From Telluria aromaticivorans (lineage in GTDB: Bacteria > Pseudomonadota > Gammaproteobacteria > Burkholderiales > Burkholderiaceae_D), in assembly GCF_013003915.1 (NCBI RefSeq), contig NZ_JABAIV010000004.1, positions 62,001 through 126,000 of the forward strand: DNA of 64,000 nt. The letters are read 5' to 3'. A program made the translations under genes and the position numbers. The notes under the pieces were generated by a model. That model did not search any database and was not told where the DNA came from. It worked only from the letters and a program-made list of their open reading frames with translations. Of this stretch, positions 1 to 8,199 are shown piece after piece; the first letter of the stretch is position 1; each line of letters starts with the position of its first letter.

Positions 1-54
1 GGTAATTGCCAGGGGCACCAGCACCAGCAGGCCGGTCAGGAAATATTTGCGCAT
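1..54 (-). CDS. DUF502 family membrane protein, N-terminal fragment (runs off the left edge)
   Basis: Only the first 18 codons are inside the window. They read as a short basic start (MRKYF) followed by a hydrophobic stretch rich in Leu, Val and Ala, which fits the first membrane helix of DUF502 proteins. It lies about 65 bases downstream of fmdB on the same strand; the order fmdB then DUF502 is common in Burkholderiales, where aspS usually follows. The identification depends partly on this context, because the fragment is too short to diagnose alone. Confidence 0.6.
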   Translation of the reverse strand, partial: MRKYFLTGLLVLVPLAIT

Positions 55-119
55 CGAATTCACTTGTTTTTATGGCTGCAGCCCTTGCGGGCGCCAGCAT
101 TTGCTTGATTGCGTGTGGC

Positions 120-458
120 TCAGGCGCCGCTCTTGTCGCCGCCGGTGGCTGCGGCCGGGGCCGGCGTGCTGGCCGTGCTGCTGCCTGCGCTGCTGCCCTC
201 GCTTGACGCGGCTGGCGCAGTGGTCGAAGCTGCTCCTGCGGCTGCGCCTGTCGCAGCGCCCGTGGCCGGCGCATTGCCGCCCCGGAAATCAGTGACGTAC
301 CAGCCCGAGCCCTTGAGCTGGAAGCCGGCAGCAGTTACCTGCTTTTTAAAAGCATCCTTGCCGCACGACGGGCAGACCGTCAGCACTGGGTCGGAAATTT
401 TTTGCAGGGCATCTTTGGTAAATCCGCATTCATCGCAGCGGTAGGCGTAAATCGGCAT
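120..458 (-). CDS. FmdB family zinc-ribbon protein
   Basis: A 112-residue protein beginning MPIYAYRC. Two Cys pairs (CDEC near residue 8 and CPSCG near residue 30) form the zinc ribbon typical of the FmdB/CxxC_CXXC_SSSS family, followed by the usual GSGWYVTDF segment. The C-terminal third is a low-complexity Ala/Thr/Ser/Pro tail, which is variable in this family. The start at 458 is chosen because a GGAG lies about 10 bases upstream; an in-frame codon at 473 would add five residues without a better site. The molecular role of these proteins is not well established; they are suggested to be regulatory or nucleic-acid-binding. It precedes the DUF502 gene. Confidence 0.88.
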   Translation of the reverse strand: MPIYAYRCDECGFTKDALQKISDPVLTVCPSCGKDAFKKQVTAAGFQLKGSGWYVTDFRGGNAPATGAATGAAAGAASTTAPAASSEGSSAGSSTASTPAPAAATGGDKSGA

Positions 459-473
459 CTCGTTACTCCGCAA

Positions 474-763
474 AAATCTACAAAACCCTGAATTATAAAG
501 CTTTTACGTGAAGTTTTGCCCGTTTGGACTGCAGTTGCCGCCAGCGACGGCTTTGCGCCGGCCCCGCCATGCGGATCGGGTGTTGTTTTTCTTCATCGTC
601 AATAATTGTTTCGTTTGCTCAATAGCAGCTGGGGTGATTAAATAGCATCTTTCCCAACGACATGCGGTGGTAGAGCTGGCTCTGCCGCCCGAAGTTGAAG
701 AAGAAACAGAAGATTGCGCGGTGCTGCACCGCCGCTGGTCCGTAAAAGAACGCTGTACTTCAA
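474..763. other. Intergenic stretch with no convincing gene
   Basis: Between fmdB and the plus-facing terminator at 764-791 I see no ORF with credible coding character. A minus-strand TATAAT at 492-497 could be the -10 box for fmdB. A 44-codon plus-strand reading frame begins near 670 and ends at the TAG of the repeat at 798, but it has no clear ribosome binding site and resembles nothing I know. The presence of a plus-facing terminator leaves open a small RNA in this stretch. Confidence 0.4.
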
Positions 764-791
764 AGAGCCCGCGCATGCGGGCTTTTCTTTT
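764..791 (+). terminator. Intrinsic terminator without an annotated upstream gene
   Basis: A seven-base-pair stem (AGCCCGC at 766-772, GCGGGCT at 777-783) with a four-base loop is followed by a T-rich run. Its polarity fits plus-strand transcription, yet both neighbouring genes are on the minus strand, so it may end a small RNA or be a relic. Confidence 0.6.
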
Positions 792-797
792 GGGGTT

Positions 798-905
798 GTA
801 GGGTGGGCGGGTCCTCCCGCCCGCGCGTCCAAATCGCATATGCACTGACGCACGGGCTGTTCCTGCACTGATTGAACGCGTGGACAAGGAACTTGCCCAC
901 GCTAC
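798..905. repeat. GTAG-type palindromic repeat pair (BIME-like) copy 1
   Basis: The left unit starts GTAGGGTGGGCGGG and folds on a CCCGCCC arm. The right unit begins near TTGAACGCG and ends GCCCACGCTAC in inverted orientation. This is the first of a family repeated at least eight more times in the window, always intergenic. It lies just behind the stop codon of the methyltransferase gene at 919. Confidence 0.8.
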
Positions 906-918
906 GATGAACGTCTGA

Positions 919-1539
919 TCACAGGGGCGTGGCACGCTTGACCCACACCATCCACCGCTCTTTGCCGGCAAACACGGGAATCGAATCCGTTACCGCCACA
1001 TCCTCGACGCACGCGAAACACGGCGCCATCAAGGCATCCAGCTCCTCCCGCCCGATACCGAACGGCGGACCTTTTGCTACCTGGTCAAAAAAGAAGAAGC
1101 CACCTACCCTGCCGCCTGGCCCCAAGAGTTCGGCCCAGCGCGCCACGATTTGCGGGCGCATGGCCGGCGGCAGCGCGCACAGGAAGGCGCATTCGTAGAT
1201 GACATCGAGCGCGCGCGCCGGCTGCCAGGCAAAGAAATCGGCTTCCAGCACGCGTTCGCTCCACTGCCCCGCCAGCGCCTTGCCGCGCGCGACCGCAACG
1301 GGGGCGAAGTCGATGGCGACTGCGTCCCAGCCGGCATCGCACAGGAAGGCCAGCTCCCAGGCACTGCCGCAGCCGGGAATCAGGGTGGTGAGTGGACCGC
1401 TGTTGCGCGCCACGAAGCCACGCAGGGCTTGCGGCACGCCGCCGCGGTCCCAGGGCGTGAACTCCCTGGCGAAGCGCTCGTCCCAGAAATGCGGGCTGAG
1501 CGGGTCGCGCTTATCGAAGGGGGGCTCAGCCGCCGCCAT
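919..1539 (-). CDS. TPMT-family SAM-dependent methyltransferase
   Basis: A 206-residue class I methyltransferase. The FWDERF segment near residue 18 and TPWDRG are characteristic of the thiopurine methyltransferase (TPMT) superfamily. The SAM-binding motif I is [10 protein letters not shown] (about residues 53-62), followed by an acidic end of strand 2 (AIDFAP). The C-terminal [11 protein letters not shown] also fits the family. Bacterial members act on thiopurines, selenium or tellurium species, or unknown small molecules; the substrate here cannot be read from sequence. The start codon overlaps the end of ubiB by 14 bases, so the two are probably cotranscribed, although the function need not concern ubiquinone. 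Confidence 0.85.
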   Translation of the reverse strand: MAAAEPPFDKRDPLSPHFWDERFAREFTPWDRGGVPQALRGFVARNSGPLTTLIPGCGSAWELAFLCDAGWDAVAIDFAPVAVARGKALAGQWSERVLEADFFAWQPARALDVIYECAFLCALPPAMRPQIVARWAELLGPGGRVGGFFFFDQVAKGPPFGIGREELDALMAPCFACVEDVAVTDSIPVFAGKERWMVWVKRATPL

Positions 1540-3118
1540 AGACGAAGAACCAGCCGATCGCTGCCATGCCGAGGCTGCCCGCCACCAGGCCGAGCAAGGT
1601 CATCAGGCCCAGCAGGCGGTTGGTGCGGCGCTGCTCGGCCATGACCAGGGCCATGAGGTCGGCATTCGACATCGGATGGCCGCCGGTGTGGCCAATGCTG
1701 GCATGGGCATGGTGCTCGAGCGCCTGGTGCAGCAGGCGCGGCAGTTGCGGGAAGATGTGGGCATAGCGCGGCGCTTCGGCGCGCAGGCGCTCGACCATGC
1801 CGCCCCAGCCGACCTGCTCGCCCATCCAGCGCTCCAGGTACGGCTTGGCGGTCTTCCACAAATCGAGCTCCGGGTCGAGCTGGCGGCCCAGGCCTTCGAT
1901 GTTGAGCAGGGTCTTTTGCAGCAGCACCAGTTGCGGCTGCACTTCCACATTGAAACGGCGCGACGTCTGGAACAGGCGCAGCAGGATCTGGCCGAAGGAA
2001 ATGTCTTTCAGCGGGCGGTCGAAGATCGGCTCGCAGCAGGCGCGCACCGCCGATTCCAGCTCGTCCACGCGGGTATTGCGCGGCGCCCAGCCCGATTCGA
2101 TGTGGGCCTCGGCCACACGCTTGTAGTCGCGCCGGAAGAAGGCCAGGAAGTTCTGCGACAGGTAATCCTTGTCGAAATCGGTGAGCGTGCCGACGATGCC
2201 GAAGTCGAGCGCGATGTAGCGACCGAAGGTCTCTTTCTCGACCGAGACCAGGATATTCCCCGGGTGCATGTCGGCGTGGAAGAAGCCGTCGCGGAATACC
2301 TGGGTGAAGAAGATCTCGACGCCGTCGCTCGAGAGCTTTTTCAGGTCCACGCCTTCGGCCGCCAGGCGGTCGATCTGCGAGACCGGGATGCCGCGCATGC
2401 GTTCCATGACGATCACGCTGCTGGAGCAATAGTCCCAGTGCATCTCCGGCACCATCAGCAAATTCGAATTGGCGAAATTGCGGCGCAGCTGGCTGGCGTT
2501 GGCGGCCTCGCGCATCAGGTCGAGCTCGTCGTGCAGGTATTTGTCGAACTCGGCCACCACTTCGCGCGGCTTCAGGCGCCGGCTGTCGGCCCACACGCGT
2601 TCGATCAGGCGCGCCGCCAGGTCCATCAGCGCCAGGTCCTCGTCGATGGTCTTCTTCATGCCGGGACGCAGGACTTTGACCGCGACTTCGGTGCCGTTTT
2701 TCAGTGTTGCGAAGTGCACCTGGGCGATCGAGGCGGAGGCCACCGGCGTGCGCTCGAAGCTGGCGAACAGCTCGTCCGGGTGGGCGCCGAGCGAGGTCGT
2801 GATCTGGGCAATGGCAAGATCGGAATCGAAAGGCGGCACCTGGTCTTGCAGCAGCGACAGCTCGTCGGCGATATCCTGGGGCATCAGGTCGCGCCGGGTC
2901 GACAGCACCTGGCCGAATTTGATGAAGATCGGGCCCAGCTCTTCGAGCGCCATGCGCAGGCGGATCGCGCGCGGCGAGGTGATGCGGCGCCAGAAAAACA
3001 TGGTATTCATGAAGCGCGCGGTGCGCGGGGCCTGCAGGCTCGTCACCGCGATTTCGTCGAGACCGTATTTGGTGGCAATGGTGAGGATTTTTACCAGGCG
3101 CAGGAATTTCAATATCAT
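1526..3118 (-). CDS. ubiB: UbiB, atypical protein-kinase-like ATPase for ubiquinone biosynthesis
   Basis: A 530-residue member of the ABC1/ADCK/UbiB family needed for ubiquinone production at the inner membrane. Diagnostic motifs are the KxGQ extension (KFGQ at residues 67-70), the Ala-rich nucleotide loop (ASIAQVH, about 129-135), the catalytic-loop segment [11 protein letters not shown] and the DFG-like LDFGIVG. Two hydrophobic helices at the C terminus (about 495-526) are the expected membrane anchor. It overlaps ubiJ by one base (TGA/ATG arrangement), and ubiE lies just upstream, so the ubiquinone genes form a cluster. Length and motifs are complete. Confidence 0.96.
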   Translation of the reverse strand: MILKFLRLVKILTIATKYGLDEIAVTSLQAPRTARFMNTMFFWRRITSPRAIRLRMALEELGPIFIKFGQVLSTRRDLMPQDIADELSLLQDQVPPFDSDLAIAQITTSLGAHPDELFASFERTPVASASIAQVHFATLKNGTEVAVKVLRPGMKKTIDEDLALMDLAARLIERVWADSRRLKPREVVAEFDKYLHDELDLMREAANASQLRRNFANSNLLMVPEMHWDYCSSSVIVMERMRGIPVSQIDRLAAEGVDLKKLSSDGVEIFFTQVFRDGFFHADMHPGNILVSVEKETFGRYIALDFGIVGTLTDFDKDYLSQNFLAFFRRDYKRVAEAHIESGWAPRNTRVDELESAVRACCEPIFDRPLKDISFGQILLRLFQTSRRFNVEVQPQLVLLQKTLLNIEGLGRQLDPELDLWKTAKPYLERWMGEQVGWGGMVERLRAEAPRYAHIFPQLPRLLHQALEHHAHASIGHTGGHPMSNADLMALVMAEQRRTNRLLGLMTLLGLVAGSLGMAAIGWFFVYGGG

Positions 3119-3765
3119 CAGTGATCCGAAGAAGTCAGTGTTGCGCTTGCGGGTGTAGCGGGAGCGGCCTGCGCCAGGCGCGCCTCCAGTTTCGCGATGC
3201 GCTTGGCGGTGCGCTCGACGTCGTCGCGCAGGCGCACCACGTCGGCCGCGAACTCGCCGACCTGGGCCGGACGCACCAGCACCTGGCGTTCGTCGAGCAG
3301 GAATTCGGCCAGGTTCTCGGCCAGCCGCCGGCCGGCGCCCAGCACACCTTCAGCCGCGCCGCGCGAGCCTTGCACCAGATGGCGCGCAGCGAGCGGGCCG
3401 AGCAGGCGTTCCAGGTCGTATTCGGCATCCCAGCGCAAGCCTCTGGATAGCGCCGAGATGGTGTTGGCGAATTCGGCATCGCCCTCGATTTTCACGTACG
3501 AAAAGGCGCGGTCGCGGTTCTGCGCGATCAGCGGCAGGTCGGCCAGCTTGACGCGGATGGTCACGTTGGCCGCGCCCTCGCCCTGGCTGGTTTCCAGCAT
3601 GCCGTCGCGCGCCACGCGCAGGCGCAACTGCAGCTGCCCGGTATCGATACAGGCTTCCTTGCCGGCGTGCAGACGCAGCGCATCGCGCGCCCAGGCTTCC
3701 TGGGCCAGCAGGTGGTTGATCGTGGCGACCGCTGGGGCCGACAGCATGGAGGAGCTCGGGGACAT
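3118..3765 (-). CDS. ubiJ: UbiJ, SCP2-domain ubiquinone biosynthesis accessory factor
   Basis: A 215-residue protein with an SCP2-like lipid-binding N-terminal domain and a C-terminal coiled coil. The coiled coil is the segment rich in heptad Leu/Val/Ala ([22 protein letters not shown]). UbiJ is known in E. coli as a lipid-binding component of the soluble Ubi complex, working with UbiB and UbiK. Position between ubiE and ubiB and overlap with the ubiB start support the assignment more than sequence identity alone, which is low in this family. Confidence 0.88.
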   Translation of the reverse strand: MSPSSSMLSAPAVATINHLLAQEAWARDALRLHAGKEACIDTGQLQLRLRVARDGMLETSQGEGAANVTIRVKLADLPLIAQNRDRAFSYVKIEGDAEFANTISALSRGLRWDAEYDLERLLGPLAARHLVQGSRGAAEGVLGAGRRLAENLAEFLLDERQVLVRPAQVGEFAADVVRLRDDVERTAKRIAKLEARLAQAAPATPASATLTSSDH

Positions 3766-3782
3766 GGCAGCACACGTTGTTG

Positions 3783-3814
3783 AAAAAAAACCGCCCGATG
3801 GTTCGGGCGGTTTT
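3783..3814 (-). terminator. Intrinsic terminator behind the Tim44-like gene
   Basis: An eight-base-pair GC stem (3791-3798 with 3803-3810) has a four-base loop. Read on the minus strand it is followed by eight Ts. It separates the ubiE/Tim44 transcript from ubiJ-ubiB, which therefore probably have their own promoter. Confidence 0.85.
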
Positions 3815-3875
3815 GATCTTACCAGTTTGCCGGGCTCAATCCCGGCAGCACGGGAACTTTACTAAAAAATAATTC

Positions 3876-4850
3876 TTATTGCACTTGCTGAATGCCCGCC
3901 AGCACCCAGCCGCCATTGCCCGACAGGGGCTTGGACATGTTCCAGACCTCGACGAAAGGCTCGGCCGGCGCGTTCGGGGCGGTGCGGATCATGCCGTCGA
4001 ACTGGACGCTGGCCAGGTAGTCGGTGGCGGTGGTCTCAATGCCCAGCAGCTGGCCCTCGATCGTCACCACGTCGGTGAAGTCGGCGGCGGCGCCGCGTTC
4101 CTGGATCTGCATCTTGAGCTCGGCGAAGACTTCCGGCGTGGTGAATTCGCGCAGGTCGCTGCTGTCGCCGCGGTCCCAGGCTGCCTGCATGCGGATGAAC
4201 GAGGACTTGGCATGGCGCAGGAAGGCGGCCTGGTCGAAGTCGCCCGGCACCCCCCACTGGTTATGCGAGCCCATGGTGGCGGCGCCCGGTTTGCCCAGGG
4301 AGACGCCGCCGCCGTGTTGCTGGCCCTGGAAGCCGACCGGCTGGCGCAGGCCGGAACCGATTTCCGGCGTGCCTACCGAACCGGCAGCGGCGCCCACCGC
4401 CTGCGGATTGGCATAGCCACCGAAGGCCGGGTTGGCCGGGGTGTCCTTGCGGCGGAACATGCGGATGATGAACATTACGGCCAGTGCCAGCAGGCCGATC
4501 ATCAGCACCGCCGAGATCACGCTGGCAAAGGCGCCGCCGATGCCGAAGTGCGACAGCAGTGCGCCCAGGCCGAGGCCGAGCAGCGCGCCGCCCAGCAAGC
4601 CCTTCCACATGCTCGGGCGCGCCGTGCGGGCGGCAGCGGCTGCGCCGGCAGCACCGGCGGTAGCCGGCACGGCCGAAGGCTGACGCTGCTGGAAACCGGG
4701 CGTTGGCGCCGGTGCCGGCGCCGGCATCCGCTGCACCGATTGCGACTGGCGCCCGATCGAGCGCTTGCCGCCCATCGGGCGCGCGGTGGCTTCCGCAATC
4801 ATCGAGACGGCGGTGACCGCCAACAACATCGTAGCCAGGAATTTTTTCAT
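3876..4850 (-). CDS. Tim44-like domain secreted or membrane protein
   Basis: A 324-residue protein with an N-terminal signal sequence ending near ATA, a low-complexity Pro/Ala region, a Gly-rich hydrophobic hairpin of two membrane segments (about residues 85-135) ending in RMFRRK, and a C-terminal Tim44/TIM44-like domain (about 200-324). The SFIRMQAAWDRGD and LREFTTPEVF segments are typical of that domain. The second ATG at 4850 is preferred because GAGG lies about seven bases before it; the ATG at 4856 would be too close. Bacterial homologues sit next to ubiE in many betaproteobacteria. Their role is not established. Confidence 0.85.
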   Translation of the reverse strand: MKKFLATMLLAVTAVSMIAEATARPMGGKRSIGRQSQSVQRMPAPAPAPTPGFQQRQPSAVPATAGAAGAAAAARTARPSMWKGLLGGALLGLGLGALLSHFGIGGAFASVISAVLMIGLLALAVMFIIRMFRRKDTPANPAFGGYANPQAVGAAAGSVGTPEIGSGLRQPVGFQGQQHGGGVSLGKPGAATMGSHNQWGVPGDFDQAAFLRHAKSSFIRMQAAWDRGDSSDLREFTTPEVFAELKMQIQERGAAADFTDVVTIEGQLLGIETTATDYLASVQFDGMIRTAPNAPAEPFVEVWNMSKPLSGNGGWVLAGIQQVQ

Positions 4851-4871
4851 GATCATGCCTCTACAATAAGC

Positions 4872-5606
4872 TTACAGTTTGATGCCGGTGTGCAGGGCAG
4901 CCACACCCGCCGTCAGGTTGTGATACTGGACCCGCTCCAGTCCTGCGTCGATCATCATCGTCTTCAGGGTGTCCTGGTCCGGGTGCATGCGGATCGATTC
5001 GGCGAGGTAGCGGTAGCTCTCGGCGTCGCCGGCAATCTGCTGTCCCAGCCATGGCAGCACCGAGAACGAATACACGTCATACGGTTTCTGCAGCGGCGCG
5101 ATGACTTTCGAGAACTCCAGCACCAGCAGCTTGCCGCCGGGTTTCAGCACGCGCCGCATCTCGGCCAGCGCCTGGTCCTTGTGCGTCATGTTGCGCAGGC
5201 CAAAGGCCACGCTGACCCGGTCGAAATAATTGTCCGGGAACGGTAGCTTCTCGGCATCGCATAACAAAGTGGGGGTCACCAGGCCCTTATTCAACAGGCG
5301 GTCGCGGCCGACACGCAGCATCGACTCGTTGATGTCGGTGAGCCAGACCTCGCCGGTGCGGCCGGCCTGCTTCGCGAAGGCCTTGGCCAGGTCGCCGGTG
5401 CCGCCGGCAATGTCGAGCACCTTGAAGCCCGGGCGCACACCGGCCTGGGCGATCGTAAACATCTTCCAGGCACGGTGCAGGCCGGCCGACATCAGGTCGT
5501 TCATGACGTCGTACTTGGCTGCGACCGAATGGAAAACCTTGGCGACTTCCTGGACCTTCTGGTCCTCGGCGACCGTCTTGTAGCCGAAGTGGGTGGTATT
5601 CGTCAT
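4872..5606 (-). CDS. ubiE: UbiE/MenG, C-methyltransferase of ubiquinone and menaquinone biosynthesis
   Basis: A 244-residue class I methyltransferase that transfers a methyl group from SAM to C2 of the demethylated quinone ring. It has the UbiE/COQ5 signature [14 protein letters not shown] near the N terminus, SAM motif I ([10 protein letters not shown]), and the second signature [15 protein letters not shown]. Length matches the family. A minus-strand TATAAT at 5633-5638 lies just upstream and may be its promoter -10. The divergent kinase gene begins about 165 bases away. Confidence 0.97.
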   Translation of the reverse strand: MTNTTHFGYKTVAEDQKVQEVAKVFHSVAAKYDVMNDLMSAGLHRAWKMFTIAQAGVRPGFKVLDIAGGTGDLAKAFAKQAGRTGEVWLTDINESMLRVGRDRLLNKGLVTPTLLCDAEKLPFPDNYFDRVSVAFGLRNMTHKDQALAEMRRVLKPGGKLLVLEFSKVIAPLQKPYDVYSFSVLPWLGQQIAGDAESYRYLAESIRMHPDQDTLKTMMIDAGLERVQYHNLTAGVAALHTGIKL

Positions 5607-5728
5607 ATATAGTGGCGGATTAGTGTTGCCACATTATACAAGCAGGCGCCATACACCCACGCCACCCTGCCCGGCCCCTGCGCCAGTGTCCAACTGCGAG
5701 ATTGCCGCACCGAAAAAGTTGCCTCAAG

Positions 5729-5734
5729 TATAAT
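5729..5734 (+). promoter_or_regulatory. Possible -10 box for the hybrid histidine kinase gene
   Basis: A perfect TATAAT 37 bases before the chosen start at 5771. No good -35 hexamer is seen at the right distance, so an activator or extended contacts would be needed. It makes the alternative upstream start at 5702 unlikely. Confidence 0.4.
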
Positions 5735-5770
5735 GACGGATTTGACGGCCCCTGGCCCGTCTTCCCCTCC

Positions 5771-7987
5771 ATGCGCATCCGCACACGCCTGCTGATTCTT
5801 GTGCTGTCCATCCTGGTGCCTTCGTTCATTGCGGCGGCGCTGGCAGTGGCCTACGTCTACCGCGAAGAACAGACAGCGCAGGAGAGAGGCGTCAGCGAGG
5901 CCAGCCGCGCCTTCGGGCTCATGGTGGACAACGAACTGCGGACCCACGAAGGGATCCTGCATACACTGGCCGGCGCGCCCTCGCTGCGTGACGGCCGGCT
6001 GCGCGAATTCTACGACCATGCCCGCCACATTGCGCCCGGTATGGAAACCGTCATCGTGCTGGCTGACCTCGACGGGCGGCAACTGATCAACTCGCGCAAG
6101 CCATTCGGGGCAGCGCTGCCGGTGCGACGCTCTTCCAACCTCGGCGACCTGATGCAGCGTCATGGTCGGGAAGGCACGCTGGTGTCCGACGTGTTCATGG
6201 CGCCGATCGGCAAGCGGCTCGACTACACGGTACAGGTACCGGTGACGATCGGCGGTACCCTGCGCTATCACCTGGTCATGGGAATCAACGTGGCGACACT
6301 GCAGAAGCTGGTCGAGCGCCAGGGGTTCCGCAGTGGGTGGATCGCCACCATTGTCGACCGCCAGGGCGTGGTGCTGGCCCGCTCGCGCCGCCCGGAGCGT
6401 TTCGTCGGCCAGGGGGCCAGCCCGGTGATCCGGCAGCGCCTGAATGCCGGCAAGGAAGGCGTCTGGGAGAGCCGAACGCTCGACGGCGTCGACGTGCGTG
6501 CCTTCTTCAGCACCGTGCCGCTGTCTGAATGGAAGGTGCTGATCAGCATCCCGACCAGTGAAATCCACCGCGTGCCGCTCAAGGCAGCCGCGCTGCTGGG
6601 CGGCCTGATGGCGGCGCTGCTGGCGGCCGGGGTGCTGGCGGCGCACCGGCTCGCGCGGCGCGCTATCGTCCCGATCGAATACCTCGGCCGCAGCGCGGAC
6701 GAACTCGGCCAGGGCAAGGAATTGAGCTACCAGCCGCAAGGGCTGACCGAGATCGACGGCGTGGCCCGGCGCATGGCCGAGGCCGGGCGGCAGATCCATC
6801 AGTCGCAGCAGGAACTGGAGCGGCGCGTGGCCGAGGCGGTCGCCACCACCGAGCGCGTGCAGGGCGCCCTGCTCAAGGCCCAGAAACTCGAGGCACTGGG
6901 ACGCCTGACCGGCGGCATTGCCCACGAATTCAACAACCTGCTGCAGACGCTGAGCACCGCGCTGCAGCTGGCCGAACTCACGGCCACCCAGCCGAAAGTG
7001 CTGCAGCTGGTCCAGACCTGCAAGAAAACCGTGCAGCGCGCCGCCGCCCTCACCGGCCAGCTCGGGGCCTTTGGGCGCATCCAGGAAGCGCGCCAGGAAA
7101 CCGTGGATGCCGGCCACCAGCTGCGCAGTGCGCTGCAGCTGATGGCCGGTGCGCTGCGCGAGGACATCACGCTCGAAGTCGCCTGTGACGACGCCCCGTG
7201 GCCGGTGACGGTCGAGCCGCTGCAGTTCGACCTGGCGCTGCTGAACCTGGCGATGAACGCGCGCGACGCCATGCCGCGTGGCGGCGTGCTGCGCATCGAG
7301 GCCCGGAATGTCACCCTGGCGCAGCCGCCAGGCACGCTGCCGCGCGGCGATTATGTGTGCGTGAGCGTGCAGGACAGCGGCAGCGGCATGGCGCCCGAGG
7401 TGCTGGCGCGCGCGCTCGACCCCTTCTATACCACCAAGGGCCAGGGCCAGGGCACCGGCCTGGGCCTGCCGCAAGCCTATGCCTTTGCCACCCAGTCGCA
7501 GGGACTGCTGGTGCTCGACAGCGAGCCCGGCCGGGGCACGCGGGTGGCGCTCTACCTGCCGCGTGCGCGGGCGGCGGCGCAGGCGACCCAGCCCGTCCAG
7601 CCGGCGGTCCAGGCAGGCGCGCTGCCGCGCGCGCGCGGCCAGGTGCTGTTCGTCGAGGACGACCCGCTGGTGCGTGAAGCGGTTACCCGCGCGCTCGAGG
7701 AGTCCGGGTTCGAGGTGCTGGTTGCCGAGCATGGCGACCAGGCCGTGGCCCTGCTCGACGGCGGCGCCCGCCCTGCCGTGGTGTTCTCGGACATCGTGAT
7801 GCCGGGATCGGTCAGCGGCATCGACCTGGCGCATATCGTGCGCCGGCGCTACCCCACGCTGCCGGTGGTGCTGGCCACCGGCTACACCGCGCGCCAGGCC
7901 GCCATCCCGGGCGTGCAGGTGCTCGCCAAACCCTATCCCATCGAGAAGCTGGTGGCGCTGCTGGCGAACTCCACCGCGAATACGTAG
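5771..7987 (+). CDS. Hybrid sensor histidine kinase with periplasmic Cache-like domain and receiver
   Basis: A 738-residue membrane sensor. Order: membrane helix 1 (about 7-30), a periplasmic double-Cache-like domain (about 35-270), membrane helix 2 (about 275-297), HAMP-like linker, HisKA with the H-box GGIAHEFNNLL, HATPase_c (NLAMNARDAM, GTGLGLP), and a C-terminal receiver (VLFVEDD, phosphoacceptor in FSDIVMPG, conserved Lys in LAKPYP). The long loop after the H-box Asn resembles orthodox hybrid kinases of the NtrB-like fold. It stands directly upstream of the sigma-54 activator on the same strand, so it may sense a signal for the matrix island, possibly through its own receiver. Ligand and direct partner are unknown. 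The start at 5771 lacks a clear Shine-Dalgarno. Confidence 0.9.
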   Translation: MRIRTRLLILVLSILVPSFIAAALAVAYVYREEQTAQERGVSEASRAFGLMVDNELRTHEGILHTLAGAPSLRDGRLREFYDHARHIAPGMETVIVLADLDGRQLINSRKPFGAALPVRRSSNLGDLMQRHGREGTLVSDVFMAPIGKRLDYTVQVPVTIGGTLRYHLVMGINVATLQKLVERQGFRSGWIATIVDRQGVVLARSRRPERFVGQGASPVIRQRLNAGKEGVWESRTLDGVDVRAFFSTVPLSEWKVLISIPTSEIHRVPLKAAALLGGLMAALLAAGVLAAHRLARRAIVPIEYLGRSADELGQGKELSYQPQGLTEIDGVARRMAEAGRQIHQSQQELERRVAEAVATTERVQGALLKAQKLEALGRLTGGIAHEFNNLLQTLSTALQLAELTATQPKVLQLVQTCKKTVQRAAALTGQLGAFGRIQEARQETVDAGHQLRSALQLMAGALREDITLEVACDDAPWPVTVEPLQFDLALLNLAMNARDAMPRGGVLRIEARNVTLAQPPGTLPRGDYVCVSVQDSGSGMAPEVLARALDPFYTTKGQGQGTGLGLPQAYAFATQSQGLLVLDSEPGRGTRVALYLPRARAAAQATQPVQPAVQAGALPRARGQVLFVEDDPLVREAVTRALEESGFEVLVAEHGDQAVALLDGGARPAVVFSDIVMPGSVSGIDLAHIVRRRYPTLPVVLATGYTARQAAIPGVQVLAKPYPIEKLVALLANSTANT

Positions 7988-8022
7988 ATTCCCTAAGGCA
8001 TTGATTCCTACGGGAATTTTTT
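7988..8022 (+). terminator. Weak intrinsic terminator after the kinase gene
   Basis: A short ATTCCC/GGGAAT stem (7988-7993, 8012-8017) with a long loop is followed by TTTTTT. The stem is only six base pairs, so readthrough into the activator gene is plausible. Confidence 0.45.
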
Positions 8023-8199
8023 CGATGCGGATTACCAACTCGACAATTTTCGTGCGCCGAAAAGTTGCTTTTTCTGTTTAAATAGAAGTCATACGTGACC
8101 GGACCAGATCCGGCTTACATTGCGGGAATTCCAGGCCCGCCCTCTGGCCATCAGCGCCATCCGCATTGCCAACAAAATAGATAACAAACGGGGTAAACG

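Noticed and set aside
1199..3124. A 641-codon plus-strand frame opposite ubiB
   Set aside because: Shadow of ubiB; no recognisable domain and heavy His/Arg/Gln bias.
5603..8038. An 811-codon minus-strand frame opposite the histidine kinase
   Set aside because: It has shadow composition (Arg, His, Gln) and no motifs, whereas the plus strand encodes a full kinase.
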